From positions 372,001 to 436,000 of the forward strand of contig CASHTG010000005.1 in the NCBI GenBank assembly GCA_949357655.1: a DNA stretch of 64,000 bases, read 5' to 3'. This DNA is from Parascedosporium putredinis (lineage: Eukaryota; Ascomycota; Sordariomycetes; Microascales; Microascaceae). The notes under the pieces are model-generated. The model was not told the origin of the DNA. It worked only from the letters and a program-made list of their open reading frames with translations, and did no database searches. This document shows, piece by piece, positions 47,507 to 61,307 of the stretch (position 1 is the stretch's first letter; each line of letters begins with the position of its first letter). The position numbers and the translations under genes are program-made.

Positions 47507-48745
47507 CCAAGGCGAAGGTGGGACTGCAATGCTGGCAGACTGAAAACGACCTATTGTCAGCGACTCTCTCTTGGGCTGAGGCCGTTTGTAGGATAATTGG
47601 CGGTTCGGGTTTTGCGACAAAGGGCGAGAGGCGGAAGTGGTGACGGTGGCGGTGATGGCGAAGCCGACAAGGAGGAGGGATTTCGGGCAGGGTGAGGTTC
47701 GTCGTTGGGAATCGCAGCGCTGGGACTGTGGTCGTTTTCGTGTCCGAATTGACCGAGATAGTCGGCGAATTCGTCGAATTCGTCGTCGGTGATGTGTTGG
47801 TCAAGGGCGAGGTCGAGTTCGTCGAGGATGGAGTTGACGTTTCGGGCGGGGAGGTCAGCGTCGCCACTGTTACATGTGCCGACCCCGTGCTGAGCCCCGT
47901 ATCGATCCCCGTGCGCGGAGCCTAGACCCAGCGGTTGCCAGAGAAATTCTTGTTCCTGCTGCCGACTTGGTTGGCCGTGGCTTTGCGCCTGTTGCGTCTG
48001 TTGCGTCTGTTGCGCCTGTGCCTGAATTTGCGTCTGCACTTGTTGGTGATGGTGATGAGGCTGGTACTGAAGCTGGTGCAAGTGCTGCGGTTCCCGTGGT
48101 CGGTGTTGGTGCTGGTGCAGCAGCTGCTGTTGTTGTTGCTGGAGGTGATGCACGTCCCAACGTTCGGCTTCGTCTTCCGACTCGGCAACGTCTACGTCGA
48201 GAAATCCCCGCTCTCGGTAGCCCTCTTCCACTTCCCTCTCCCTTTCCCTTTCCCTTTCCCTTTCCCTTTGCCCTTGTTGAGGGTAGCCTTTTCCTCCAAG
48301 TTTTCCCTAAATTCCTCAAAAGGCAACTCCGAGTCCGAGTCTTGGTCCAACTGCAGCGCCGAGGAACGGGGCGGGCCGACGTCGCGCAGCTTTTGGAAAA
48401 ACGGGTCGTTGACGATGGAGATGAAGGAGTCTCGAAATGTGGGTGAGGGCAAGCACGATATGACAGAGGTTGGCCTAGAGTCGGCGGTGGTGGCGGACAG
48501 CGCGGGAGAGAGGAGGAAGTTGGACGAGTCGTGGTCGAAGAGGGAACGCGGCGTGTCGGATTGGCGCGCCTGGGAGAAGGACGAGGACGACACGGTGGTT
48601 TGCTGCGAGGAGCTGCCTTCGGATGCCCTGTTGTTGCTCCGGCCAGCGACGGCAGGAGCTGTGGAAATATTCGAAGAAGCAGCAGCACCAAGAGCCTGGT
48701 GGCCCCCGGCGCATGGTGGTGGTGGTCGGTCATATCCGACGTCAT
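47507..48745 (-). CDS. probable N-terminal exon of the RasGEF gene, or a separate low-complexity protein
   Basis: From the ATG at 48745 the frame reads MTSDMTDHHHHAPGG and then a Ser-rich stretch, after one missing base in the C run 48703-48707. It continues through SCLPSPTFRDSFISIV, an imperfect Lys-Gly hexamer repeat, a Gln/His-rich stretch and the acidic EFDEFADYLGQFGHEND. Further missing bases are needed near 48232 and 47634. A perfect GTGAGT donor follows at 47506. With single-base corrections the exon ends in phase 0, which would join the RasGEF ATG at 46820 across a 686-nt intron and give about 1252 residues. Against this, the only acceptor there is AAG, and the 46820 ATG has a good start context. 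No known domain is seen in this part. Confidence 0.6.
48235..48269. repeat. hexamer repeat (CCCTTT) encoding Lys-Gly repeats
   Basis: About five to six tandem CCCTTT units on the plus strand. On the minus strand they read as alternating Lys and Gly codons in the candidate N-terminal exon of the RasGEF gene. Confidence 0.9.
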
Positions 48746-50593
48746 CTAAGGGTGTGTGGGTGTGGGTGCGGGTGTGGGTGTGTGGGCTGGGGTGCGGCCC
48801 TGAACTAAGGAGCTAGCGCCCCAAAGCCCAGCGGATCGATCAGATCAAATGAATCAACCAGCTGGGAGGAACGAAGGGGAGATTGAAGGACGCCAAATTA
48901 AACTGAACGGCACTAGCACAACGGCGCGTTGTGTGCGTGCACTGTCTAGTTCCCTCCTCTTGGGTCGATCTTGGTCTGTTCTCTTCGTTTCTTTTTCCGT
49001 CAATTTTTAAACCACCTTTTTGTCCTCTCAAAAGCAGGAAAGTTGCAAATGAAAAAGAAAAGACGGGCCAGGGGAAAAAAAGAAAGGAATAAAAATGAGA
49101 GAAGACAAACCCTCCCCCACTGATAGGAAGGAAAGCTGAGGGAATCCCCCGTTCTTGCGCTCTTGCTTTTCAGGGCCACCCTCGCGCGGCGTGAAACCCA
49201 ACAGCTGATATCTTCAGCCCTCCAGCCCAATCTCAAGTCGTGCGATCTCTCTAAAAGAGGAAATCGGTGACTGAAAAGGGTAAAGGTGCAGGGAAAGGGT
49301 ACGGGTTGGCCGAGGAGAAGGACGTCGACAGAGAAGGAAAAAGAAAGAAACTCCCCAAAAAAAGAAACAAGTAGCGCAGCGTCGAAGCAAGGGCAGGCAC
49401 TCCCCGAAAAGGAAAAAACTTGGGTCCCTATTCCGTGGTTGACATCGACTTAGGCGAAGGGGGTCTGCGAAATTACCCCGAAAAGATGCGGATGGAGGGG
49501 AGGGGTCTGGGCCGGTGGCTCTCGCTCGCTGTTCAAAGGCCGCTTTCAGTCGCACATGGGGGCCGGAATTCGTGGATCAGCGTTTGTGTCCTCGGCAGCT
49601 CGGGGAAACGACTTGGTGAGGCTTTGGCGAGGGGTGCTCTTGAAGTTGGGGATGCTCGGCGGTGTGCAAGACTCGTTTCCGTTCTTCAAGAAAGTGGGTT
49701 CGTAAAGGGAGGGGTTCCGGTTCGATGCGGCGGCGCGGATTCGGGGGCGCGTGAGGGAGGGGCTGCACGGTTTGGGTGGGAGCGTGCTGCTGTGTATATA
49801 TAATGGAGGATGTCTCGAGAGGTGACGCCTTCCTCTTGGGGGACACGGGCGGCGCGGGCTCTTTACGACGGCGAGGCGCGATACACGGTGTGCGAAAGGG
49901 GAGATGGAGACGGAGACGAGCGAGCGAGAGAGAGAGAGAGAGAGAAAAGAAGAAGGAAACAAAAAAACAAGATTGTTCAAACAAAAGGCAGGGAAGAAAT
50001 CGACAAGACGTGCTGTTCCGTCCTTGCTCGTCTTCTTCCAACGTTCTATTCGTTCTCGGCTTCAAAAGACCGAGCAGGTCCCAAGGAAAATTAAACAAGA
50101 TAAAAGGGGACAGAAATTAACTAGTCAACGAGGGAAATCCACCTCATTGAAACGTTTACAAGATTTTTATCCTCTCTTCCTGCTTGACGGCGACTCCTCC
50201 CTTGCAAGGAGGTGCAACGAGAACATGAGAGAAAAAAGGAGGATGGGCCTAAAAGTAATATTACCGGCCCAGTACGGGTAGCATCAGCATGAGCATCCCC
50301 AGTCCCAGTCCCCCAACTCACAGTCCCCTTTCCCTTTGGTCTTTCTCGTTGAAAACCTCCGTCCAAGTCTATTTAATGTTACATTGAGAGCAGTAGTTCT
50401 CCGGCACCTTCAAAGTCGCCACCCTCCTCCGCCGGCCACTTGCCCTGGTCGGCGGGATTCTTTGCTTCTTTGCATGTATTACACTCCTTTCCTTTTGGCT
50501 TCCTTCCTTCCTCTTCGGTTTCTATTGGATTAGTGGGGCTTGGCAAGTGACAAAGCTTCGACAGGATCTGATGCGATGCCCTCCAGGCACTAC

Positions 50594-50614
50594 ATGTAGT
50601 GTAGTACACTACAT
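50594..50614. repeat. 10-bp perfect inverted repeat with 1-nt spacer
   Basis: ATGTAGTGTA and TACACTACAT flank a single G, so the 21 nt are palindromic apart from the centre. Short ACACT-type direct repeats follow to about 50630. Confidence 0.9.
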
Positions 50615-53384
50615 ACACTACACTACACATCGACAATGATCTAATTATCCTCGAGCCACCACAGCACCGAAGCGCGCTAAGGGTGCCTTTACTCCGTCCA
50701 CATGTGTTGGTGGAAATGGCCGCAATTTCATCGCTGGGTCGCGAGCACGCGTCGAGAGAGGTGCACTAGAATACATGTCGAGTTGAGCCCCAATCGATCT
50801 TATTCATGTTGATCATTGTGTCCTGCTCCCTCGGTATTGGACCTGTGCACCAACTGGATTCTTCCTATGCTGTCTTCTGAGGCTACCCATTCGCCTCGCC
50901 GAAATATGCACACATTTATCAAGCACAGGCAAACCCCAGGAGCCCGCCCCAGCAGAAAAGAGCGGTCGCGCTGCCAATTCCAAGGGTTCTCGCTTTTGCC
51001 GCCATCTTCAGGCCGGCCCGGCAGGGATGGGAATTCGACAAAGGACGGGCAGGGGTGCGGTTTAATAGGGAGGGGGCAAAAAAGGAACGAGGCTCGCCTC
51101 ACCCCCGGCTCCCATCCTCAAAAATAGCCAAGGAACTCCTCAAGCGAGCGACACTATCTCGCCGAGTCAGGGTCGAGGCGGAAAAGAAGGAGGGGAGAAG
51201 AGATCCAGGAGGTCGAGATGGATCTGCCCAGAAAAAAGAAGAAGAAGAAAAAACGTAAACGTATTCTCATCCAGCCCAACCTCCGAAAGGTCGGCAAAAC
51301 AGCAACGCTGGAAGAGATGAAAACATAAGAAGGATTCGCGACGCGTGCTTTGTCTCTCTCGAAAAGTTCTTCCAAGAGAGCAGGCACTTGCATTTGCATT
51401 CGACCCTTCGAGGTCGATGCTGGGAACGGGACCCTTCTCCCTCGCCTACAAGCGGGTTGGTACCATCCAAACGACAAAAAAGCGGTATCCACACGACTAA
51501 AATTGCGTAAACGGCCAGCTGTCCGGGGTTCCTGGTGTATGCCCCGGCTGAAGCCCTGCTCTCTCGCCCAGCCGCCAGGCGCAGGTGCCGCATGCCCCGT
51601 GCCACCCCAACCCATGATCTGTATGTTCCGTACGTGTAAGATTGCTCCGGTGCACTTTAGGATTTGATATGAACTCCTTCCTTGCGCAAGTCGTCGAACA
51701 CTATGAAAAGGGCGGTATTCCTTTTGTGCTCTCTCTTTACGGCATATCTTCTTTTCCTGGAGCTATGACCACGAGCTCTCGCAGATCTCGGCTTGCCTCG
51801 AGAAGCTCTTGAGCCGGAAAGGGGAGGTGTAGGAGCATGGAGAGAGAAAAGAAACAAAAAGAACATGGGTGAGCTTCTCGTGTTCAAAGGGAGCCCCATT
51901 ATCCCAACCTATGATTCGCTTCCTGCCTTGGTTATGAGGAGGACTGACTCTGCCTCTGCCTCTCTGTCCATGTCTCGGCCGTGGCCGGCCGGCAGGAAGG
52001 AAAACACGCGCTGACCGCTGTTCCCTCGAACGCTGGCGACAGTCTGATCGATCTCATTTGGAATATCCAGCCTCGGTTCTGAACCCACCGATGAGCTAGC
52101 TCGATGCCCACGTTCCTAACGAGTCATGCGTGACCTAAACGTGCTCCCATTCACCGACGCCGGAGGGCGGAGTGTAATATCTCTTAGCCTACCCGTTTGT
52201 CCTCTTCACTGACAATGTCAGACCAATTTGAGTTTTTGATTCCCCCTTCTTTCGGTGTTGAAGGATGGGCTGGCCGATGGTACACTCACCCGGATATCAC
52301 TACCACCACACCAAAGGCAGCCAAGCTAAGGTCCGTCAGTGAGGCGTTTGTCGATCCCGGTTTGGGGCGAGAGCACACCGTCATTGTGATTACCACGATT
52401 ACTACTACTCCAGGGGACTAGACAAAGTACAAGTAGCATCGAGGTGATAACTGCAAGCATTTCCTCCTTTGGTCGCTCACCGGCCGACCAACCTTCCAAG
52501 GTGACCAAGTGCCGGAGAAATTCTGTTTCTCAGCGATAGCTCTCAATAGGCGAGGTAGCGTTTGTTTCTCGCCGCATTTTATCACACCCAATTCGACGAG
52601 ACCCTTTTCCCGCACCACACACCCAGACCGCACGACTCGATCCCGCTCCACTTCTTGAAGGACAGGACAGCAGAGTCTCGGGTGCGTGCGCCTCGAGCTT
52701 TTCGGGGAAAGGGGTGGTCTGTGGACCCTGATCTGCATGTAACGGCGTTCCCCTCCTCCCTTTCCTTTGGTTCAGGATTAGTGTGTGCGTTAATGATTGC
52801 TCCCCTCCAATCCCCTGTCCTCGGTTGCGGCCAAGGCTTGATGAAGACTCGTAATCCTAATAGACGCACTGGAACATTTGACAACGACCCACACCTCGCT
52901 TGTCGGTTCCTAAGCTAGGTAGGTCCGGACAAACAAACCAAAGGGATAACTCTTCAGTTTCCTTATCACAGCTTCCAGTGAACAATTGTAGAAAATAAGG
53001 AAGACGGAAAGGAAGAGGTCGAGAGAAGGAAGAAAATAAAGATAGGGGCTCGGGGTGAGTCAAGCCTGGCCGGATTCGTTCCCCGTCTTGCCCGTGTATG
53101 CTTCGGCAGGGCAGGGTGGTCGTGTCCACCATTACCATTGGTCTCGGAACTTTGTGCGTGTGTTATGCAGGAGTGTCTACCAGGACCACCGCACATCATC
53201 AACGCAGAGGCCACTTTGCGACAAACCCTTCCTCCAAGCTGATCGTTATTACTCTCTTCGCTTTTGTCAGGTCCCAATGATCACCTGCACCGTTGGTTTT
53301 TGGAGATTTAAAGGAGAGAGTGTGTGAGGCGAAAAAGAAAAGAAGAAAGAACCAAAAAGCAGATTATTCTGCCGGCTCCTTTTC

Positions 53385-53414
53385 TCCTCCTCCTCCTCCT
53401 CCTCCTCCTCCTCC
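53385..53414. repeat. CTC triplet repeat (10 units)
   Basis: An uninterrupted CTC/GAG triplet run in intergenic DNA. Confidence 0.95.
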
Positions 53415-56400
53415 GAGTAAGTTGCTCTCTGTCCAAGTGAAACATGTTCACGCACCGTGTTCATTACCGTGTTCAGCAATATCATGGCCAAGAAATAATA
53501 ATAAGGAAAACTTATTTCCTCGATCGATTGGCTCACGGCGGATTGGTGCTCGACAGGCATCCCCGTCTCACTTGACGCCGTCGCGTGCATCATTTCCCCA
53601 TTCTCTGCGCCCTGGATCTAGAGCAGCTTGCGAGGCCGGCATCGACGTGCTGATCAAAAACGAGGCCAACCACGCTTTGGAGCCGGAGGATGGTCAAAGA
53701 AATTTGGAGCTGCGGTTATAATTCTACGCCCCGTGCTCGCGCATGCAGCACTCTTGGCCGGGGACAAAAGTGGCCGCTGAACCACCACGGCGGGTGAGGA
53801 TCGTCGTCGTCGGCCGTAAGAAAAAGAAGAAGGAAAAAGGGGGGCCAAGGATGCAGGACAATGCAGAGAACGCACACAAAACAGTTGGAGCCCACCTCTG
53901 TAACCAAGCATGCATTGGCTTCGCTTTTATTGGCAACATACTCTATGGGCCCATTATTCGAAGTCGTGGAGCGAGGCTGAAGGCTTGCTTTGTTTCGTAT
54001 CGCATTTCCATGTGCAGGCGCGGCGGATGACTCAATCACTTGCCGCAAGAGCTCAACGCTCGTGCTTGCAGCGCCGTGGAGGAAGAGAAAAAGCACACAT
54101 GAGTGTTGTCAAAGCTGGTCCAGGCGTTCCATTTTCTAATCCCAACTTGCTTCTTTCTGCTCCAGTCTTCGACTCGCTCTTAGTGCAGATGCTTGCATTG
54201 ACTGGCAGAGGTGAAATTTCAACACTTGGAAAGTGTGGCTCTCTGGGAGGAACCTCCCCTTGCTCAACCTGGACTCAGACCGGCACTCTTCCGATCACTG
54301 AAGCCTTTTTGTTTTTGTTGAGTGGCGGAAGAGGACGAGGGCGGCAGGCTAGGTAGGACCATTGTTTTTTTCTTCTTTTCTTTTAGATGCTCCAGTTTCC
54401 GAAAAGGGTGAAAGGCGGTAGGCACCGATAAAGGGCGTCGGTCCGGTCAAGGGGAAAAGGCGGGACCGGGGCGGGCTGAGCCGGCTTTACCTTCTTTTGT
54501 GGTCAATTCTCGGGGCTTGGATCCGCCACGGCCACGGCTGAAAAGCAGACCGCCAGCCGAGGAACCTGAAGGCGGGGCAAGGGAAGAGTGGACAGAGCCA
54601 ACTAACTATTAACCGCTGCCAAACGACCGTCGTGGAATGTGGAACCGCCTATTACCCTTTGGCAGGTGGATGGTAATGGTCCCGGAGAACTAAAAAGAGT
54701 GAGAGGAAAGAAGGAGAGGGGGAAAAAAATAAAAAATAAAAAAGGAAAAATAAAAAAGGAAAGGAAAAAGCCTCCGCTCCCTCGATAGGGACCTTGCCTA
54801 CTACCGAGCCCGCACGGGCAACTCCCCACTCACGTCGGGAAAGGGTCACGCCTCCTCTCCCCGCCCACTAAACCGCAGCAGGTTACCAACACAACATACT
54901 TGTCTTCACAAGGAAATAGCTAGTAAGCGAGCGGAGGTCATCAACGAGTAGAGAAGATCAGATATAATGATCCCTTTGAGCCTTTCGATAGGCAGCCGGG
55001 GAGGGGAGGGGGCGTCTCCGCTCGGGGGAAGTGTCGTTCATGACGTCCGTTCCAGGTCAAGTCGTCATTCAATGCTAGAAGAGAGTGCCTCCTCCAACCT
55101 GTAGCTTTAGCACAACTCTGGTAAGGGGCGCCTCGCCATTTCGTCTTACGGTCCCCCAAGCGCAGGTTTGGGTAGAGGTGAATTTGGAAACTCCGAAAAC
55201 CCCTTCGGGAGGCGACGGACCACAAGGAGAGATATTGGAGAGATCGACTGCCTTCAATGTAATGGGCCGGAGACGGCTGCAACAATATGTGTCCCTGGCC
55301 AAGGGTGCGGGTTGCAAGTGCATTTCAAAAGCAAGGGCGAAGGAAAAAGAGACGTGGGGTCGAAAGAGAGTATCCAACACAATCTAACACCATCTAAAAC
55401 GACCCAAGGGGAAGCGCAAAAGGTTGAAGAGCACAAAGATCATGCTGTTCCACAACAAGGGGGTTTTACGGGATAAGTCAGCCTTTCTCCTGGCCCTGTC
55501 CTGGAAGACTAAACTTAAAAACCGAAACACGCTGGTATCACGACGTTTTCAGGATATTGCGAGTCAGCTACTGGGAAAACAGGGGTGGGCACGAGGAGGA
55601 CAAGAAAAGAGACGTAGGGGGCGTCTTTCGGCGCCTTTTTCGTCTTTGCTTCAACTCTCGAGGACGTTCCCTCCACGGCCCCGACCTACTTGGTTTCGCG
55701 TGACCGACTGGTGGTCCAGCGCGGCTCCCTCTTTTTCTGTTGTTTGATATGGATCAAATATGCTAGATCGTTCCAGTACGCTTTTCCTTTTTGAAAGAAA
55801 TCCATAAAAATTCAAAAAAAAATTCTGTAACAGAAACGATCAAATACACCGTTAACAGCGATGACGGGGATGAGTGCGATCCTCAACCTCTAATTCCATC
55901 AAAAACGGGGTTTCTGCAAGATGCGAATGCGATCTTGGCCCATTCTCGATAGCTTTAGCTAGCTTGGTTCGGCCTGCAAGTGCCCGAACGGGTTCCACTC
56001 GGGCGGGTGAGGGGAGGAAGCGTCCATCTCAAGGGTGGAGATGGCTCAAGTCAAGGTGGGACCCAGGCCAAGTCGAGCAGAATGGGATGGGTGGGGGAGG
56101 CAGAAGTGGTATGAAAGTCTGAAGGAAAAGATCAAAGCGTCAAAGGGACGCAAGCACAGAGCGAAATTCAGATCAGAGGTGAATAAAAAAGGAGCGAGAG
56201 GAAAGCAGCGCAAGACGGCCCCACTGGTCTAAAGAGTAGACTATATAAGCCTTGACATGAATTCGGTCGAGATGGCGGCCCGCCAAGAGGGGAGACCACG
56301 CCGGAAGGAGTAAACAAGAGTGCAGAAGGGGGCGCGAAGTTAAACGGCACAACTGTTCCAACTATTCATAACAAGCAGAGGTAAGTGGTGGGTGTTGAGG

Positions 56401-57347
56401 AGGGAGAATACCAAAGCGAAGCAACGAAAGCACCACAAAAAAACAAAAGAGAAAAAGTCCAAAGAGGAGAAATCGCTCTGAAAACGGTCAAGGGGTCCCA
56501 TAGATGACCTAGGGCCGGCCTCTCCCTTCTCTCCCACGAGCTCCGCTTCGAGCTGTGGTATCCCCAACTGATATTGGATCATGGATCCATCATGGATAGT
56601 GGATCCTACCAATCGTGATGGGTCCCGCTCCGGTGGACCCTTCCTCCCCGTACCGCATCACCACCGCTACCGCTACCTATGGCTAGCCGTCAGCCAGTGC
56701 TGTCCTTGCTGGACCCAGCATGCGGAGCAGTCCGCTTATAGATCATTAGAGCAAGTCTTGGCAGCATCGAGATCTACAGATATGACTATTGTGCGAAAGT
56801 AGGGGAGGGAGGCAAGGCTAGATACCAAAGAAAAGAAAAGAGAAAACGAGGGAGAAGGATAGCCGTAAATGCGTAGTAAGTTTGAGCACTGGTATGTGGC
56901 TGCCCGATACAAGCCCAGTATTTGAACATGTGCTCACGCCGTGAGGTGAACGCACCGAAACCGAGCCATTCTCCCCAGGGTTACAAAGCTCAAAGTATTT
57001 TCGGTCCAAGTGAAAAAGTCCAAAAACAAAGGGGGAGGAAAGACAACTGTGTAATAATCAAATGCTCTCAGCTCCTTCCCAGGCCCCACGTCCGACGATG
57101 AGCTCCGTGTTAAAACTTCGAGTGTGTCGTCGGCGAGTAAGCAAGGGGCAAATGGTGGATGTGAGGTTGCCAATAGGAAAGAGCCGCACGCAAGGCATCT
57201 ATGCATCCATGGCACCCGCACGCATGCATGTATCAATTCATCCTATGCTATGCAGGTCCCGGGGCGTTGGAGAGCCTTGCCGCCCCTCCCTCTCCAGCCT
57301 CATTTCCCTCGCTCGCAAATGCAGCCCCTCCCACACACACGCATTCT

Positions 57348-57379
57348 ACACACACACACACACACACACTCACACACAC
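57348..57379. repeat. CA dinucleotide repeat
   Basis: Two CA runs separated by a single T, in intergenic DNA. Confidence 0.95.
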
Positions 57380-60300
57380 TTGCACCGCTCATCTCGTTCT
57401 TGCAGTTGACGGGTAAATGTCTCGGATGGGCCCACTAGCCCTCGATTTCTCAACAACTCTCGAGACTGACTCTCCGGACTCGGAGGGCTGGTCAGCTAGT
57501 TTTCTTCCCTTTGTTCTCCAATCCTACACACATTCTCAATGCCCGTCCCTTTTGCACAGTTTTGTGGCCTCCTGAATCTTGAAGGTTTTCTGTGAGGAAC
57601 GAACAAAAATTGAAGCTCCCGGGCTGCAGCAAGCAATGTGTTTCTCCAACCAAAAGTACATCAATTGTGGATGTCGCAGCAAGGCAGTATGGGACTCAGA
57701 TAAGGTCAATATAAGAAGCACTGGTCAACCTGATGAATCGCCCAAGCTCGCCGGCCACCGCAGCAGCATACCCGCCTTGCCCGCCTTGCTATCCCTCCGG
57801 GCCATAGCTTTCAAAACTATTGCCTTTGCGCCAAGCACCGCACCGTGGCACCGTCTCCCCGTCCACCGTCGCCGCACCGCCGTGCGTTTGTACAAGTAGA
57901 ATACGAACGGGGTCCATGCCTTTTTCTTTCTTTTTCCTTTTTTTTTTTTTCTTCTTCTTCTTCTTCCCTTTCATTCCTCCCTGGCAGGTGACTAAGTTTT
58001 GCCCTTGATTTCCCTTTTCATCCCCGTGTCCGGCAACCTGTAGCCCTTTGTTGCCCTGCTGTTCCCGAAACGCCAACCACCGACCGCCGCCAACGCCACT
58101 TGCCGTCCCCGCTGTTGCAGGCCCGCCGGCAAGTGATCAGGGGGCTAGTCCGTCAGTGCAGTGGCCTCATAAAACCTCGTCGTGGCTATCAAACCCGGCC
58201 GGGCCCGAACTGCGAGGGCGAGCTGATTGCAAGCGGCCATTATTCGCGCATCTGGCGTTTGTTGAGCGAGGAGGCTGACCCTGCAAGGCCCTTTTCAATG
58301 ATGGGTGAAGCACAAGCTTGAGGCGAACTTTGGGGCCAAACGCACTAAAAATGCTTTCCGCCAAATATTGAAGTAAACCATTTGGTAGGGAGATCACAGA
58401 CACTGATTGATCCATGATTGATTTTCAGGGGGTTTCTTTTTAGATTTTCATCTGATGGATCTATGCATGTGGTGGTAGATGTCTCTTATTGTGATTTGAA
58501 AGGGGCTCTTCTGTTCAATTCTTTTTGGACCACATACGTCCCCATCTTCGGCGATACTCCCATGTCCCAACCATACCCTTGTGAAAGGAGGGACGATGCC
58601 AGCTACTACAAGTTTAGACGAATGGAGCTGGTGCATAGATGAGTTGGGTCTTCGACGATCCGCCTAAGAAGATCGCCCTACCTTGTCAAGATGAGATAAT
58701 AATGCCCATCATGGAGGGTGGATGGCAGCGAGGATGGGGGAAGTCGCATTTTAGACTTTGGAGAGACTCCTTCCTTCAAAGGAGAAAGAAAGGGTAAAAC
58801 CCCGAAATGGTCCGATGCCTCCGTCGAATAGTCGTCAATATAAGCACGGTGGGAGGACAAGGCGAACTTTGGGGGAGGCGGAAAAAGAAAGAAAGAAAAA
58901 CGAAGAAGAAAAGAAAAAGAGAAGTTAGCGATGGAGATGAGGCAAATGGCAATGGAAATTGCACGGACATCAAAGACCAAGTACCCCAGACGAGCTAGCC
59001 ATCGAGGACTGTAACGTCTGTCTTTCCCCCAACAAGACCCATCCTGTTTTTCCGGAGGAAGGAGGGAGCTTTGCATATGTCAGTATCTGGTATCTGGTAT
59101 TCTGTACATGTAGTTTCCTTCCACCATGAACGTCTCCCCTTCTCTGAGCCTCGAAAGGCAAAGAAACGGGGCTCACGCCAATCGATCTCTTGCATCCACT
59201 ATTATAACCCGCCCCCACGCTCTGCACCCTCTTCTTATCCGGCATGTTGGGAGAGAGATGAAGAGATGATGAGAGAGAAATCAAGGAGTGTCTGCGCTCG
59301 AGCAACATTGCCATGGCCGACCTGACGGAGTAACCAACCGTAAAGCTTGAATTTAGCTTCGGCGCCAGCGAGTCAAGTCCTCCTTCCCGTCTCACCAGCG
59401 AAAGTGCATGCATTGCTCCCGACCTCGACCTGTTTTTATTCTCCGGTGCTCTTCGGGGTCGTCCATCACGCCTTTTCTTTCAGCCTTTTCCCGTCCCCTG
59501 TCTTCGGTTCTGAGGCATTTGTTCCTTTTCTCTTCTTCCTTTATAGAAATTATATATGGGACGTCGTGAAATCATAAGAGATCCAAGTTCCAAGTTCCGC
59601 TGGGATGCAAGAGAAGGGGGAGCAAACAAGGAGACAAGAAAGAGCTCGGATTGTTCTCTCCGTTCTCCCCTATTTTCGCTATCAATAGTTCGAACACGAC
59701 CCCGGAAAGGGTTTAAGGTCAAGTAAGGGCCGGATGAGGCTAGGGTTGTTTGGCGATAGGGCGAGCCCTTGACCGGTTTAGGCCCCGGGCTCGGCCCCAG
59801 GCCGATCTCTCCATTGCATGGCAAGAGCAAAGGGCCAGAAAAGAGAAGAAAAAAGGGAAAAGGTGCAGCTGCTCTGTCCACTCTTTTTGACACGCTTAGG
59901 CCACGGATTTCATCAATGTACCTCTTGGATCTTTTCTCTTGGACTTTTTTTCTCTTTTTCCCTGGTGGCGGGATTTTGCCTTGGTGGATCGGTTCAAGAG
60001 AGAAGAAAAGAGCCGGTCCAAACTCTCTTTGCAAGAGTATAATCCGCCGCGGGGAGGTACTTGACATACGCGATCTAGGAATCCACCCAACGCCAATGTG
60101 CTGGAGGAAACGGAAAAGGCAACAAAAAAAAGACAAGATATGGGAGAGGCGCCTTTTAGGTTCATTTGGATCTTTGCCGAACTGAGCCTCGCAAAGTAAA
60201 GGGGATAAGGGAGGCCGAGGCCGAAAGAGCCCGCCGATGTGCGAATGTGCGCCATGAGCGTTGAGTTAGTTCTTGAGCCTCGATGATGTGAGCAGGCACA

Positions 60301-61285
60301 CTCGAATTGCAAGTTTAATAAATAACAAAACCCACGGCCCCAGCGAGAACTTGTTCCTCTTAAGCTTTCCCCCTCTCTTCCCCTAACCTTACTTTTTCTT
60401 TCTCTCTTCTTTTTTTCTTCCTTTTTTCTTTTCTTTTCCAATCCTTCTTTCTTTCCGTCCTCTCCTCGTGACTGACTTGTCTCTGGATCATCCTAGCCGT
60501 GTTAGCTGGCAATTATCACGCACTCACCTTCCTAACATCATCCTATATCACCCCAACTCCGCTCTCCGTGCTCCTTTGCCAACGTCCCCGTTTCCTCCTT
60601 TCTTTTTGTAGTTGGGATTAAAAAGAGAGGAAGAAAGTGCTTGAAGAGAGAAAAAAAAAAGCCCTGAGAGGTTCAAGTAAGAGGGTGGGAAGCAAAACAC
60701 AACCAGCCGAGAAGTTATGTCATCTACGACAAGACACCAGTAACACCTTGCAAACCCCCGGCTCCTCGCTATCACCACTACTACTACGGACACGCCGAAA
60801 TCGTCTCGGAGGAACATCAGGTACTCGCCGTGCACACGCCACGCACCCGGTTTATCAGGCAAGCGCAACCGCGGCGCCTTCACTACACGTTCAGGTTAAG
60901 CACCGCACGAAGAGAGAAAGAAGAAAGAAGAAGAAGGGAAACCCACCACGAATACAAAAAAAACAACCGAGTGTCTCTGACATTCAGCTGAAGGAAGACG
61001 AATAAGCGAGTTAGCCCTTAACAAGACGAGCCGTTGAGAGAGGCGCGAGACAGTGGCATAGAGAAGAGAAACACGCTCAAAGAGAGACAAAAACGGCGAG
61101 GTTCAACATTTACTTCCCCCACCAACCAGTGCTCTCCTAAAAGAGAGTGAGTAAAGGAACAAGGGGAACAAAAGAGAGAGAAGGAGCAGGTCGTGAGCAT
61201 AACAATACATCAAAAAAGAAACAGAAAGAAATCAGGCACACACGTGGTTTTTTGAGGGTCACCTCTTTCTCTTGTTTCTCCTCTT

Positions 61286-61307
61286 ATCTCTCTCTCTCTC
61301 TCTCTCT
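61286..61307. repeat. CT dinucleotide repeat just upstream of the 61.3 kb gene
   Basis: A TC run of about eleven units ends about 25 bases before the ATG at 61332, so it probably lies in the 5' leader of that gene. Confidence 0.9.

Noticed and set aside
47870..48745. 291-codon open frame on the minus strand starting at the same ATG as the candidate RasGEF exon
   Set aside because: Only about the first 14 residues are in the real frame. After the C run at 48703-48707 it becomes Arg/Pro-rich nonsense.
47935..48816. 293-codon open frame on the plus strand
   Set aside because: Low-complexity Leu/Val/Pro translation opposite the Gln/His- and Lys-Gly-rich minus-strand frame.
55085..55476. Overlapping open frames of about 100 codons on the plus strand
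   Set aside because: No recognisable motif and no coding neighbours. Length is within chance expectation for this GC content.
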